Assembly: GCF_000025265.1 (NCBI RefSeq)
Contig: NC_013739.1
Coordinates: 496,001-560,000 of the forward strand
Source of the DNA: Conexibacter woesei DSM 14684
GTDB lineage: Bacteria > Actinomycetota > Thermoleophilia > Solirubrobacterales > Solirubrobacteraceae
DNA: 64,000 bases
Reading direction: 5' to 3'
Shown in pieces: positions 19,886-29,743 of the stretch; position 1 is the stretch's first letter; the number at the start of each line of letters is the position of its first letter. The notes beneath the pieces are model-generated. The model saw nothing but the letters and a program-made list of their open reading frames with translations, was not told the DNA's origin and searched no databases. The position numbers and the translations under genes are program-made.

Positions 19886-22183
19886 ATGCCTGCCATGACG
19901 CCCTCCGACGAGATCTCAGGAATCGGCTACGCGAGCCGCTGGACCGCCCGGCCCGGCGAGACCGTCGCGTTCCACGTCAGCACTGCCGCCGGCCGCTACG
20001 ACGCGACGCTCGTGCGGCTGCTCGGCGGCGTCGACGCCGCCGGCGCGGTCCCCGAGCTGGCGCTCGGCGACGGCGTCCGCTGCGCCGGCGCCGAGCAGGC
20101 GATCGCGATGGGGTCGTTCGCGGAGGTCGGCGACGACCCGCGGCTCGACCTCGGCACGAGCTTCACCGTCCAGCTGTGGATCTGCGCGACGACGCCGTCC
20201 GCCCACGGCACGCAGGGCGTCGTCGGCCGCGGCGGCGGCGAGGAGGGCGCCCCCGGCTGGGGCATCGCGCTGACGCCGGAGGGCGACCTGCTCGGCTGGG
20301 TCCAGGGCGCCGACGGCGCGCGGGTGACGGTCCGCAGCGGCCTCGCGCTGCGACCGGATCGTTGGGCGTTCGTCGCGCTCGTGCTCGACGGCGCCGCGGG
20401 CGAGCTGCGCTTGCAGCAGGCGGCGCGCTCGCCGTGGCTGCGCGACGAGGCCGTCGTGCGCGTCGCGCGGACCGGCGCCGGCACGGGCGTCGCGCCCGGC
20501 GCCGCCCGCGGGCCGCTGCTGATCGGCGGCGCGGCCGCACCCGCCGCCGCGCGGGAGACCGGCGCCGCGCCGCGCTTCCTCGACGGCAAGCTCGACGGCG
20601 TGCGGATCTGGCGCCGCGCGCTCCCGCCCGCCGCGCTCGACCGGCTCGCCGCCGACGTGCCGCCGCTGGAGCTCGCGCGCGACGGGCTCGTCGCCGCGTG
20701 GGACTTCGCGCAGCGCTGCGAGGGGGCCGAGATCGTCGACACCTCCGGCAACGACCTCCACGGCCGCGTCGTCAACCGGCCGGCGCGCGCGGTCACCGGG
20801 CGCAACTGGAGCGGCGACGAGGTCGACTTCCGCCTGCGCCCGCACGAGTACGGTGCGATCCACTTCCACGCCGACGACCTCGACGACGCGGGCTGGGAGA
20901 CCTCGTTCGCGCTGACGGTCCCGGCGGACGCGACGAGCGGCGTCTACGCCGCGCGGCTCGCGTTCCACGGCGGCTCGGTCGAGCACGTGCCGTTCGTCGT
21001 GCGCGGCCCCGGGCGCGCGCGGGTCGCGCTCGTGCTGCCGACGTTCACCTACCAGGCCTACGGCAACCAGCGCTTCGGCGAAGAGCTGCGCGCGAGCCTC
21101 GCGCCGCTGCGCGCCGACGGCGACGCACGCTTGAGCCGCTACGAGCGCTACGCCGTCGAGCACGAGCTGGGGCTCTCGCTCTACGACGCGCACGCCGACG
21201 GGAGCATGTGCCGCTACTCGTCGCGGCGCCGGCCGATCCTCGAGTTCCAGCCGCGCTACACCTACTGGCTGACCGGCGAGCCGCGCCACTTCTCCGCTGA
21301 CCTGCGCCTGCTCGGCTGGCTCGCGCAGCGCGGGACCGACTGCGAGCTGCTGACCGACGAGGATCTCGACCGCGAGGGGGTCGACGCGCTGCGCGGCCAC
21401 CGCGTCGTGCTGACCGGCAGCCATCCCGAGTACGTGACCGGCGCGATGCGCCGCGCGCTGGCCGCCTACACCGCCGGCGGCGGGCGGCTGATGTACATGG
21501 GCGGTAACGGCTTCTACTGGGTCACCTCGACGAGCGCCGACCGCGGCGTCGTCGAGGTCCGTCGCGGGCACGCGGGCACGCGCGCCGGCGACTCGCCGCC
21601 CGGCGAGCAGCACCACAGCACGAGCGGCGAGCTGGGCGGCCTCTGGCGCCACCGCGGCGGCGCGCCGCACGACCTCGTCGGGGTCGGCTTCTCGGCTCAG
21701 GGGTGGGGCAGCGGCGCGGCGTACCGGCGGCTGCCCGACAGCCGCGATCCGCGCGCGGCGTACGTCTTCGCGGGCGTCGCGCAGGACGAGCCGATCGGCG
21801 CCGGCGGCCCGCTCGGCGGCGCCGCCGCCGACGAGATCGACCGCGCTGAGCCCGCGCTCGGCACGCCCGAGACGGCGCTCGTGCTCGCCAGCTCCAGCGG
21901 CGGTCACACGCGTCACTTCCAGCTCGCCGTCGAGGACGTGCCGGCGATGCGCCCGGGCCAGGGCGGGGACGAGTGCGCCGACGTGCGCGCCGACCTCACG
22001 CTCGCGCCGCTGCCCGGCGGCGGCGCGGTCTTCGCGACCGGTTCGATCGGCTGGGTCGTGAGCTTCTGCGCCGACCCCGACGGCGGCGCCGCACGCGTCA
22101 CCGCGAACGTGCTCGACCGCTTCGGCACCGACGGGCCGGTGCTGGACGACGCCGGGGCCGGCGCCGACGGCGACGCGGCCTGA
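19886..22183 (+). CDS. N,N-dimethylformamidase-type large subunit
   Basis: A 765-residue protein matching the large subunit of dimethylformamidase in length and order: an N-terminal domain, a LamG/ConA-like domain (about 85-260) and a C-terminal catalytic domain. The iron site of the known enzyme (two Tyr and one Glu) maps by spacing to Tyr392 (YQAYGN), Tyr433 (LSLYDAHADG) and Glu515 in SHPEYVTG, with His513 beside it. The known enzyme hydrolyses the amide bond of dimethylformamide with Fe(III). Here there is no room upstream for the small subunit gene, and the neighbours are hydantoinase/oxoprolinase genes. The true substrate may be another small amide. The ATG at 19895 is an alternative start. 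Confidence 0.88.
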   Translation: MPAMTPSDEISGIGYASRWTARPGETVAFHVSTAAGRYDATLVRLLGGVDAAGAVPELALGDGVRCAGAEQAIAMGSFAEVGDDPRLDLGTSFTVQLWICATTPSAHGTQGVVGRGGGEEGAPGWGIALTPEGDLLGWVQGADGARVTVRSGLALRPDRWAFVALVLDGAAGELRLQQAARSPWLRDEAVVRVARTGAGTGVAPGAARGPLLIGGAAAPAAARETGAAPRFLDGKLDGVRIWRRALPPAALDRLAADVPPLELARDGLVAAWDFAQRCEGAEIVDTSGNDLHGRVVNRPARAVTGRNWSGDEVDFRLRPHEYGAIHFHADDLDDAGWETSFALTVPADATSGVYAARLAFHGGSVEHVPFVVRGPGRARVALVLPTFTYQAYGNQRFGEELRASLAPLRADGDARLSRYERYAVEHELGLSLYDAHADGSMCRYSSRRRPILEFQPRYTYWLTGEPRHFSADLRLLGWLAQRGTDCELLTDEDLDREGVDALRGHRVVLTGSHPEYVTGAMRRALAAYTAGGGRLMYMGGNGFYWVTSTSADRGVVEVRRGHAGTRAGDSPPGEQHHSTSGELGGLWRHRGGAPHDLVGVGFSAQGWGSGAAYRRLPDSRDPRAAYVFAGVAQDEPIGAGGPLGGAAADEIDRAEPALGTPETALVLASSSGGHTRHFQLAVEDVPAMRPGQGGDECADVRADLTLAPLPGGGAVFATGSIGWVVSFCADPDGGAARVTANVLDRFGTDGPVLDDAGAGADGDAA

Positions 22184-22281
22184 GAAGGCCGGCCGGGATC
22201 GCCCACGTGGCGAAAACCCCGCGCGGCAACTTGGACCGCCCGTCCGTTGCCCGGCCCGCGCGGCGGGCACAGAATGGCGCC

Positions 22282-24237
22282 ATGAGCGCCACCACCGAGC
22301 CACCCCGGTCCTCCGTCTCGGAGGAGATCGACCCGACCACGTTCAGCGTGATCCTCAGCCGTCTCGACAGCATCGCGGAGGAGATGACCCACACGCTCGA
22401 GAACGCGGCGTTCACGTCGATGCTCTCGCTGCTGCGCGACTACTCCTGCTGCGTCTACGACGCGCAGGCGCGACAGGTCGCGATGGTCGACGCGCTCCCG
22501 ATCCACACGAACTCGATGCACCTCGTGCTGCACGCGATCGAGGAGGCGTTCGGCGACGACGTGCACGAGGGCGACGTGATCCTCTGCAACGACCCCTACC
22601 GCGGCAACACGCACGTCGCCGACCTCGTCACCGCATGCCCTGTCTTCTGCGACGGGGAGCGGATGTTCTGGTCGATCGTGCGCGGCAATCAGCTCGACAT
22701 GGGCGCGCCGAACCCGCACAGCGCCGACGGCGCGGCGCGCAACGTCTGGCAGGAGGGGCTGAAGATCCCGCCGCTGAAGCTCTACGACCGCGGCGTGCAG
22801 CGCGCCGACGTGCTGGAGCTGTACCTCGCGAACCTGCGCTGGCGCGAGCTGCTGCGCGGCGACCTGATGGCGCAGCTCGGCTCGATCTGGACGGGCGAGC
22901 GGCGGCTGCAGGAGCTGTGCGCGCGCTATGGCAACGCGACGATCGCCCGCTACGTCGATGAGGCGATCGCGTACGCGCGGCGCCGCACCGAGGCGGAGAT
23001 CGAGCGGATGCCCAACGGCCGCTACGAGGCGCGCGGCTGGCTCGACACCGACGGCAGCCGCGCGACCGACCTGCTCGTCAACTGCGCCGTCACGATCCAC
23101 GACCGCAGCGTCGAGGTCGACTTCTCCGGCAGCGACCCGGCCGGCGCGCACGGCCTCAACGCCTCCTTCGCGACGATGCAGGCGGCCGGCGGGATCCCGC
23201 TCGTGATGGCGATCGACCCCGACATCCCGCGCAACGAGGGCTGCCTGCGCACGGTCACGGTGAGCGCGCCCGAGGGGACGCTCTGCAACCCCGTCTACCC
23301 GACGTCGACGGCCGAGGCGACGACCGCGACCGCCGACCTGATGCAGGACGTCGTCTGCAAGGCGCTGGCGCAGGCGATCCCCGAGCGGGTGCGGTCGGGC
23401 AGCGCGCGCTGGGCCGGCGCGCCGATGCTGTCCGGGACCGACGAGCGCAGCGGCGTCTTCTGGGGCCATTCCGTGCTCAACAGCGGCGGCGGCGGACCCG
23501 CCTCCGGCGGCGCCGACGGCTGGCCGCTGATCATCGGCATGGCCGCCTTCGGCGGGCTCAAGTGCGCGTCGATCGAGCACACCGAGCTGCTCTACCCGGT
23601 GCGCTTCCGCGAGTGCGAGGTCGAGCCCGACTCGATGGGCCTCGGCGAGCACATCGGCGGACCGGGCGTCCGCTGCGCGCTGACACCGGTCGCCGGCGAG
23701 ATCGAGGCGGTCTACACCAGCGACGGGCTCGTCAACCCGCCCTATGGGCTCGGCGGCGGCACCGCCGGGGCAGGCGGAGGGACGTACATCGAGCCGGCCG
23801 GCGACGGCCCGCGGCGCTTCCTGCACTGCGCGCTCGCGCCCGTGCCGATCGCGCCGGGCGAGACGTGGGTCGGCGTGACGAGCGGCGGCGGCGGCTGGGG
23901 CGACCCGCTGCGCCGGCCGCTGGAGCAGGTGCTCGCCGACGTGCGTGACGGGATCTGCACGGCCGCGGCGGCACGCGCGACGTACGGCGTCGTGCTCGGC
24001 GACGACGGCGAGCTGGACGCCGAGCGGACCGAGCAGCTGCGGGCCGAGCTTGGGCGCACACGTGCGGTCGACGCGCGCGCGGCGGTGCCCGACGCGCCGC
24101 GCGCCGCGGACTGGTTCGCGCGCCAGATGCGCGACGGCGACGTGTTCGTCGCGCCGATGGGCTGGGAGGCCGAGGCGCCCGATCCGCGCTCGGCGAACCA
24201 GTGGGGCCTGCCCAAGCACGGGCTGCGGACCGGCTGA
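22282..24237 (+). CDS. hyuB: Hydantoinase B/oxoprolinase family protein (HyuB)
   Basis: A 651-residue protein with the standard HyuB pattern: DPTTFSVILSRLDSIAEEMTHTL at the N-terminus, ILCNDPYRGNTHVAD, VDFSGSDPAGAHGLNA and the C-terminal Gly-rich GGGGWGDPLRRP. HyuA and HyuB together perform ATP-dependent opening of lactam or hydantoin-like rings (N-methylhydantoin, 5-oxoproline) or, in related enzymes, carboxylation of acetone or acetophenone. The ATG at 22282 starts just before the conserved region. It lies 98 bases after the dimethylformamidase-like gene and 42 bases before HyuA. Confidence 0.92.
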   Translation: MSATTEPPRSSVSEEIDPTTFSVILSRLDSIAEEMTHTLENAAFTSMLSLLRDYSCCVYDAQARQVAMVDALPIHTNSMHLVLHAIEEAFGDDVHEGDVILCNDPYRGNTHVADLVTACPVFCDGERMFWSIVRGNQLDMGAPNPHSADGAARNVWQEGLKIPPLKLYDRGVQRADVLELYLANLRWRELLRGDLMAQLGSIWTGERRLQELCARYGNATIARYVDEAIAYARRRTEAEIERMPNGRYEARGWLDTDGSRATDLLVNCAVTIHDRSVEVDFSGSDPAGAHGLNASFATMQAAGGIPLVMAIDPDIPRNEGCLRTVTVSAPEGTLCNPVYPTSTAEATTATADLMQDVVCKALAQAIPERVRSGSARWAGAPMLSGTDERSGVFWGHSVLNSGGGGPASGGADGWPLIIGMAAFGGLKCASIEHTELLYPVRFRECEVEPDSMGLGEHIGGPGVRCALTPVAGEIEAVYTSDGLVNPPYGLGGGTAGAGGGTYIEPAGDGPRRFLHCALAPVPIAPGETWVGVTSGGGGWGDPLRRPLEQVLADVRDGICTAAAARATYGVVLGDDGELDAERTEQLRAELGRTRAVDARAAVPDAPRAADWFARQMRDGDVFVAPMGWEAEAPDPRSANQWGLPKHGLRTG

Positions 24238-24279
24238 GCCGGCATGTCTCTTCTCTTCAACGGACGCAAGGTGGGACCT

Positions 24280-26394
24280 ATGAGCTGGCGTGTCGGGATC
24301 GACATCGGTGGCACGTTCACCGACATCGCGGTGGTCGCCGAGGACGGCGACGTGACGCTGTGGAAGGAGGACTCGACCCACCCGCACCCCGAGATCGGCG
24401 TGCAGAGAGGGCTCGCCGCCGTCGCCGCGAACGCCGGCTTGGCGCTGGATGAGTTCCTCGCGCGCACGACGCTGCTGGTGCACGGCTCGACGATCGCGAC
24501 GAACATCGTGATCGAGCGCGACGGGCCGCAGGTCGGGCTGCTCTGCACCGAGGGCTTCCGCGACGTGCTGCTGTTCCGCGACGGCTTCAAGTGGGAGCGC
24601 TTCAACGACCGCCTGCCGCGGCCGCGCGACTTCGCCGACCGCTCCCGGCGGCTGGGCGTGCGCGAGCGCGTCGCGCCCGACGGCACGGTCGTCGAGCCGC
24701 TCGACGAGCAGTCGGTGCGCGACGCCGCGCGCGAGCTGGGGCGCCGCGGCGCGGAGGCGATCGCCGTCTCGCTGCTGTGGTCGAACGCCAACCCGGCGCA
24801 CGAGCGGCGGGTGCGCGAGCTGGTCGCGCACGAGCTGCCGGACGTGCCGGTGATCATCGCCTCCGACGTGCTGCCGGAGATCGGCGAGTGGGTGCGCACC
24901 TCCGCCGCCGTGCTGTCCGCGTACGTCTACCCGCGCAGCGCCCGCTACCTGGGCGAGCTGAAGACGTGGCTGCGCGAGCACGGCTTGCGGCGCGACGTCC
25001 TGATCATGCAGGTCAACGGCGGCTGCGCGACCGTCGAGCGCACGCTCCAGGTGCCCGCCGGGATCCTGATCTCCGGCCCGGCGGCGGCGCCGGCGGCGGC
25101 GCGCCACATCGGCGAGCGCGTCGACGCGCAGGACATGATCACGGTCGACATGGGCGGCACCTCGTTCGACGTCTGCCTGATGCGCGCCGGCGAGGCGCCG
25201 CTGTCGCGCACGATCCAGCTCGAGCACCAGCCGATCGGCGTGCAGGCGGTCGAGGTCCACTCGATCGGCGCGGGTGGCGGCTCGATCGCGTGGATCGACT
25301 CGGGCGGCGCGCTGCGCGTCGGCCCGGAGTCGGCCGGCGCGCGGCCCGGTCCGGCCGCCTACGGCCAGGGCGGCGAGCGCCCGACCGTGACGGACGCGAA
25401 CGTCGTGCTCGGCTACCTCTCGCCGGAGGCGTTCCTCGGCGGGCGCCGCACGCTCGACGCCGCGCGCGCCCGCCAGGCGCTCGAGCAGCATGTCGGCGAC
25501 CCACTCGGGATCGATGCGCTCGCCGCGGCGGCGGGCGTGATCGAGCTGGTCAACGCGAGCATGGTCGACGCGATCCGCGTCGTCTCGGTCCAGCGCGGGA
25601 TCGACCCGCGGCCGTTCCTGCTCGTCGCCGGCGGCGGAGCGGGGCCGCTGCACGCCGGCCGGCTCGCGGCCGAGCTGGGCATCGAGCGCGTGCTCGTCCC
25701 GGCGGAGGCCGGCACGATCTGCTCGTTCGGGATGACTGTCACCGACGTGCGTCACGATTACGCTGCGATGGTCCACACCTCCTCGGCCGACCCGGCGCTG
25801 GCCGACGTGCGGGCCGCGTTCGCGGAGCTGGAGCAGCGCGCCCGCGACGACCTCGCCGCGAGCGGCTTCGGCCCCGACGCGATCGCGCTCGAGCGCTCGG
25901 TCGACGCGCGCTACGAGGGCCAGGTCCACGACCTCACGATCGCGGTGCCGCCCGGCGAGCTGGACGCGGCGGCGCTCGCGCAGGTGCAGCGCGCCTTCCA
26001 CGCCGCGCACGCCGAGCGCTACACCTGGTCGATCGAGGAGCACGCGGTCGAGTTCCTGCACTGGCGCGTGTCGGGCGTCGGCCTGATGGAGCGGCCGGCG
26101 ACGGCACGGCTGACGGAGCTGGAGCCGCGGTCGGCCGACGCCGCCCGCAACGGGACACGGCTGGCCTGGTTCGCCGAGCTGGGAGAGCTGGTCGAGACGC
26201 CGGTCTACGACCGCGCCCGCTTCGAGGACGGCGCGACGCTGAGCGGTCCCGCGCTGATCGACAGCGCGACGACGACGGTCGTCGTCAACCCGGGCCAGAC
26301 GCTGATCGCCGATGCGCGCGGCAGCCTGCTGATCGACTGCGTGGCGAACCTCGCCGGCGCGGGCACCGTCGCCATGGAGACGAAGGAGCGATGA
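24280..26394 (+). CDS. hyuA: Hydantoinase A/oxoprolinase family protein (HyuA)
   Basis: About 704 residues. The N-terminus is the ATPase phosphate-binding motif of the actin/hexokinase fold (VGIDIGGTFTDIAVV), followed by LLVHGSTIATNIVIE, a second phosphate motif (ITVDMGGTSFDVCLM) and GAGGGSIAWID. I chose the ATG at 24280, which follows AAGGTGGGA; an ATG at 24244 would add 12 residues. With HyuB it forms the ATP-dependent lactam/hydantoin hydrolase or carboxylase. The stop lies one base before the ATG of the second methyltransferase. Confidence 0.92.
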   Translation: MSWRVGIDIGGTFTDIAVVAEDGDVTLWKEDSTHPHPEIGVQRGLAAVAANAGLALDEFLARTTLLVHGSTIATNIVIERDGPQVGLLCTEGFRDVLLFRDGFKWERFNDRLPRPRDFADRSRRLGVRERVAPDGTVVEPLDEQSVRDAARELGRRGAEAIAVSLLWSNANPAHERRVRELVAHELPDVPVIIASDVLPEIGEWVRTSAAVLSAYVYPRSARYLGELKTWLREHGLRRDVLIMQVNGGCATVERTLQVPAGILISGPAAAPAAARHIGERVDAQDMITVDMGGTSFDVCLMRAGEAPLSRTIQLEHQPIGVQAVEVHSIGAGGGSIAWIDSGGALRVGPESAGARPGPAAYGQGGERPTVTDANVVLGYLSPEAFLGGRRTLDAARARQALEQHVGDPLGIDALAAAAGVIELVNASMVDAIRVVSVQRGIDPRPFLLVAGGGAGPLHAGRLAAELGIERVLVPAEAGTICSFGMTVTDVRHDYAAMVHTSSADPALADVRAAFAELEQRARDDLAASGFGPDAIALERSVDARYEGQVHDLTIAVPPGELDAAALAQVQRAFHAAHAERYTWSIEEHAVEFLHWRVSGVGLMERPATARLTELEPRSADAARNGTRLAWFAELGELVETPVYDRARFEDGATLSGPALIDSATTTVVVNPGQTLIADARGSLLIDCVANLAGAGTVAMETKER

Positions 26395-26395
26395 G

Positions 26396-27487
26396 ATGAG
26401 GGCAGATCCCGACGCCGCGCTGCTGCTGCGGAGCGTGCTCGACGAGGGCCACTACCGGGAGGTCCAGGCGCTGCTGAGCGACCCCTCGACGGAGCGGCCG
26501 TTCGTCGAGCCGTTCAGCGGGGAGCGGGTGCGCGCGGCGATCGAGGGTCTGCCCGAGCTGGGGCAGCTGCTCGTGCGGCTGTTCACGCTCGGCGCGACCG
26601 TCCCGCTCGACGCGGTTCACGCGGAGCTGGACGCGAGCGTCGTCGACCGGCTGCTCGACGCCGGCCTGTTGGAGCGCACGCGCGACGGCGTGCGCAGCCG
26701 CTTCATCGTCGTCGCCTACGCGAACCGGCTGCTGGCGGTCACGCCGCCGCTGTGGCTGCGCGGCTACGAGCCCGGCGAGCTGCTCGTCGACATCAGCGCG
26801 ACCGCGTTCTGGATGGCGCGCTTCGTCGCCAACCGCGGGCCGGCGCGGCGCGCGCTGGAGCTCGGCACCGGCAGCGGGCTGCTCGTCAGCCTGCTCGACG
26901 CGGCCGAGGCGGTCGCCGTCGAGGGCGAGCCGGGCACCGCCGAGGTGGCGACCTTCAACGTGCTGCTGAACGGGCTCGACGAGCGCGTCGAGGTGCGCGC
27001 CGGAAAGCTCTTCGAGCCGGTCGCCGACGAGCAGTTCGACCTGATCGTCGCCAACCCGCCGTGCCTGCCGGCGCCGCATGGTGTCGCGCTGCCGCCGCCG
27101 AGCGACGGCGGCGAGGACGGCGACGCCGTGCTGCGGCAGGTGCTGGCCGGGGTCGGCGAGCACCTCGAGTTCGGCGGCGAGGCGCTCGTCGGCGGTCAGG
27201 GCTTCGGCGGCGAGCGGGAGCCGTTCATCGCCGGTTGGCTGCGCGACGCGCTCGCCGGCACGGCGCTCGGCGCGACCGTCCTGATCGGCGACGCGCAGAG
27301 CGTCGAGTCGGCGGGCGAGACGCTGCGCCAGCGCTGGCAGGAGACCGGCGTCGAGGAGGAGCAGGCGTTCGCGGCGTGGGCGCGCTTCTGCGCCGACGCG
27401 CGGCCCGACCGCCACTACACGTACCTGATCAAGCTCGCCCCGGGCGGCGACGGCACGGTCGCCGTCCACCCGCTGCTGAGGGCCTAG
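26396..27487 (+). CDS. Class I methyltransferase with N-terminal winged-helix-like domain (paralogue 2)
   Basis: A 363-residue protein clearly homologous over its full length to the one at 15382-16482 (shared EPFSGE.VR.A.EGL, LF/VFTLG.TV, PPLWLRGY.PGE, L.TGSGLL.SLL). Motif I is ALELGTGSGLLVSLL and the catalytic motif is NPPC (220-223) in place of NPPF. The Phe-to-Cys change may alter substrate stacking. The ATG follows AAGGAG and lies one base after the HyuA stop, so it is the last gene of the hyu operon. Its stop overlaps the convergent enoyl-CoA hydratase stop. Confidence 0.87.
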   Translation: MRADPDAALLLRSVLDEGHYREVQALLSDPSTERPFVEPFSGERVRAAIEGLPELGQLLVRLFTLGATVPLDAVHAELDASVVDRLLDAGLLERTRDGVRSRFIVVAYANRLLAVTPPLWLRGYEPGELLVDISATAFWMARFVANRGPARRALELGTGSGLLVSLLDAAEAVAVEGEPGTAEVATFNVLLNGLDERVEVRAGKLFEPVADEQFDLIVANPPCLPAPHGVALPPPSDGGEDGDAVLRQVLAGVGEHLEFGGEALVGGQGFGGEREPFIAGWLRDALAGTALGATVLIGDAQSVESAGETLRQRWQETGVEEEQAFAAWARFCADARPDRHYTYLIKLAPGGDGTVAVHPLLRA

Positions 27488-28353
27488 CGCGGCCGCGCCA
27501 GCCCCGGCGTCGCGGGCGCGGCGTCCGGGCGGCGGTCGGGATGGTCGCGCTCGTTGAACTGGCGCAGGCCCTCGGCGATCTGCGGATCGTCGAGCAGGCG
27601 GTCGAAGCACTCCGCCTCGATCCGCAGGCCCTCCTCCAGCGGGCGGCCGAACCCGCGCACGGCCGCCTCCTTGTCGGTGCGGATCGCGGACTGCGGCAGC
27701 GCCGCGATCGTCTCCGCCAGTTCGAGCGCGCGCTGCACGCAGGTGCCGGACGGCACGACCTCGTTGACGAGCCCGATCCGCAGCGCCTCGTCGGCGTCGA
27801 TCACGCGGCCGGTGACGATCAGCTCCATCGCGCGGCGGAAGCCGACGATCCGCGGCAGCCGCTGGGTGCCGCCGTCGGCGAGGCCGATGTTCCAGCGGCG
27901 GCAGGTGACGCCGAACGTCGCGTGCGCGTCGGCGATCGCGAGGTCGGTCCAGCAGACCCACTCCAGTCCGCCGGCGTAGGCGACGCCGTTGACGGCAGCG
28001 ATCGTCGGCTTGTGCAGGTCGGTCCAGCGGGAGGGGCCGAGCACGCCCGGCCGCTCGCCGCGCACGTGCGCCGCCCGCTCCTCCGGCGTCAGCGGAGCGA
28101 CGGCGCGCCCCTCGAACGCCGCCTTCAGGTCGCCGCCGGCGCAGAACGCCTGCTCGCCGCTGCCGGTCAGCACCGCGACGAGCGCTGCGTCGTCGTCGCG
28201 GAAGCGCGTCCACGCGTCGAGCAGCCCCTGGTGGACCTCCGGTCCGATCGCGTTCATCCGCTCCGGACGGTCGATCGTGATCAGCGCGACCGGTCCGCGC
28301 TGCTCGTAGCGGACGAAGTCGCCCGCCTGCTCGGGCACCTGCTCGCTCGTCAT
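27484..28353 (-). CDS. Enoyl-CoA hydratase/isomerase family protein
   Basis: A 289-residue crotonase-fold protein: ALITIDRPERMNAIGPEV, the oxyanion-hole segment AFCAGGDLKAAFEG and the second oxyanion-side region VAYAGGLEWV. The proton-donor Glu expected near the third motif is not obvious, so hydratase versus other crotonase chemistry is open. The ATG at 28353 overlaps the TetR stop by four bases; the frame extends upstream but only into the TetR gene. It is co-transcribed with, and probably controlled by, that TetR regulator. Confidence 0.88.
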   Translation of the reverse strand: MTSEQVPEQAGDFVRYEQRGPVALITIDRPERMNAIGPEVHQGLLDAWTRFRDDDAALVAVLTGSGEQAFCAGGDLKAAFEGRAVAPLTPEERAAHVRGERPGVLGPSRWTDLHKPTIAAVNGVAYAGGLEWVCWTDLAIADAHATFGVTCRRWNIGLADGGTQRLPRIVGFRRAMELIVTGRVIDADEALRIGLVNEVVPSGTCVQRALELAETIAALPQSAIRTDKEAAVRGFGRPLEEGLRIEAECFDRLLDDPQIAEGLRQFNERDHPDRRPDAAPATPGLARPR

Positions 28354-28964
28354 CTGCTCGTCCTCTCGCTCGGAATGGAGACGGCGGCGGCCGTCACGCG
28401 CCACAGCTGCTCGACGACGCCGCGCATCGCGGGCCGGCGCGCGCGCCCGAGCGCCTCCAGCAGCACCTGGCGCATCGCGCCGAAGATCGCCGCGCCGGCG
28501 AGCGCCGGGTCGGGTCCGGACGGCAGCTCGCCGGCCCGCTGCGCCGCGCGGATGTTGCGCGCGGAGGCGTCGACGACCTGCGCGATCAGCCGTGCTTCGA
28601 GCGCGGCGAGCGCCGGGTCGCGCGCCATGCGGCCGTAGAGCACCGGCGCGAGCGGCTCGCGGTAGTGGAACGCGACGCCGCGCCGCAGCCGCTCGTGCTC
28701 ACGCGTCGGCCAGTCGCCGAGCGGCGTCAGGTCGTCGTCCAGCACCTCCGCATGGAGCCGTCCGTAGAAGCTCTCCACGACGGCGCCGATCAGCTCCGCC
28801 TTCCCGCCGACGTGGTGGTAGACGACGCTCGGCGACACCTGCGCCGCGTGCGCGACGCGCGTCAGCTCGAGATCGCCGTCGCGCGCCAGCAGCTCGGCGG
28901 TCGCGGCGTCGAGCAGTCGCGTGTGCGTCGCACGTCCCTTCGCGGTCGCCGGACGGGATGCCAT
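28350..28964 (-). CDS. TetR-family transcriptional regulator
   Basis: A 204-residue regulator with an N-terminal TetR helix-turn-helix (HTRLLDAATAELLARDGDLELTRVAHAAQVSPSVVYHHVGGK) and a helical ligand domain. The ATG at 28964 is preferred over a TTG at 28973. A near-perfect 20-base palindrome lies 10 bases upstream, as expected for autorepression. It forms a two-gene operon with the enoyl-CoA hydratase, so an acyl-CoA effector is plausible but not shown. Confidence 0.88.
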   Translation of the reverse strand: MASRPATAKGRATHTRLLDAATAELLARDGDLELTRVAHAAQVSPSVVYHHVGGKAELIGAVVESFYGRLHAEVLDDDLTPLGDWPTREHERLRRGVAFHYREPLAPVLYGRMARDPALAALEARLIAQVVDASARNIRAAQRAGELPSGPDPALAGAAIFGAMRQVLLEALGRARRPAMRGVVEQLWRVTAAAVSIPSERTSR

Positions 28965-28974
28965 CGGCTGCAAT

Positions 28975-28994
28975 TAGAATCGAATTCGGTTCTA
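28975..28994. promoter_or_regulatory. Palindromic operator upstream of TetR/enoyl-CoA hydratase operon
   Basis: TAGAATCGAA-TTCGGTTCTA is a 20-base palindrome with one mismatched pair, 10 bases before the TetR ATG. AT-rich relative to its surroundings, it is the likely TetR autorepression site. Confidence 0.65.
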
Positions 28995-29032
28995 GAGTCA
29001 AATGCCATCAGACGAGGCGACGCTGAGGCGAA

Positions 29033-29059
29033 AGGGCCGCGCTCCCAGAGCGCGGCCCT
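29033..29059 (-). terminator. Intrinsic terminator of the exported-protein gene
   Basis: AGGGCCGCGCTC and GAGCGCGGCCCT form a perfect 12-base stem around a 3-base loop. Read leftward it is followed by a short T run (CCCTTTCG), 27 bases after the stop at 29087. Confidence 0.8.
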
Positions 29060-29086
29060 GCGTTCATGTGCGCTGGAGGGTCGGGG

Positions 29087-29705
<619 letters not shown>

Positions 29706-29743
29706 TGGGAGCGGGAGCGGGAGTGCCCACGTCCGTCGCGGCG

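Noticed and set aside
21913-26061. 1382-codon open frame on the minus strand
   Set aside because: It is antisense to the DMFase-like, HyuB and HyuA genes, its composition is Arg/Val/Ala-rich noise, and it has no motif. It reflects high-GC codon bias.
27484-27487. Possible fusion or missing intergenic region between methyltransferase 2 and enoyl-CoA hydratase
   Set aside because: The two convergent stops simply overlap by a few bases, as at other gene ends in this compact genome.
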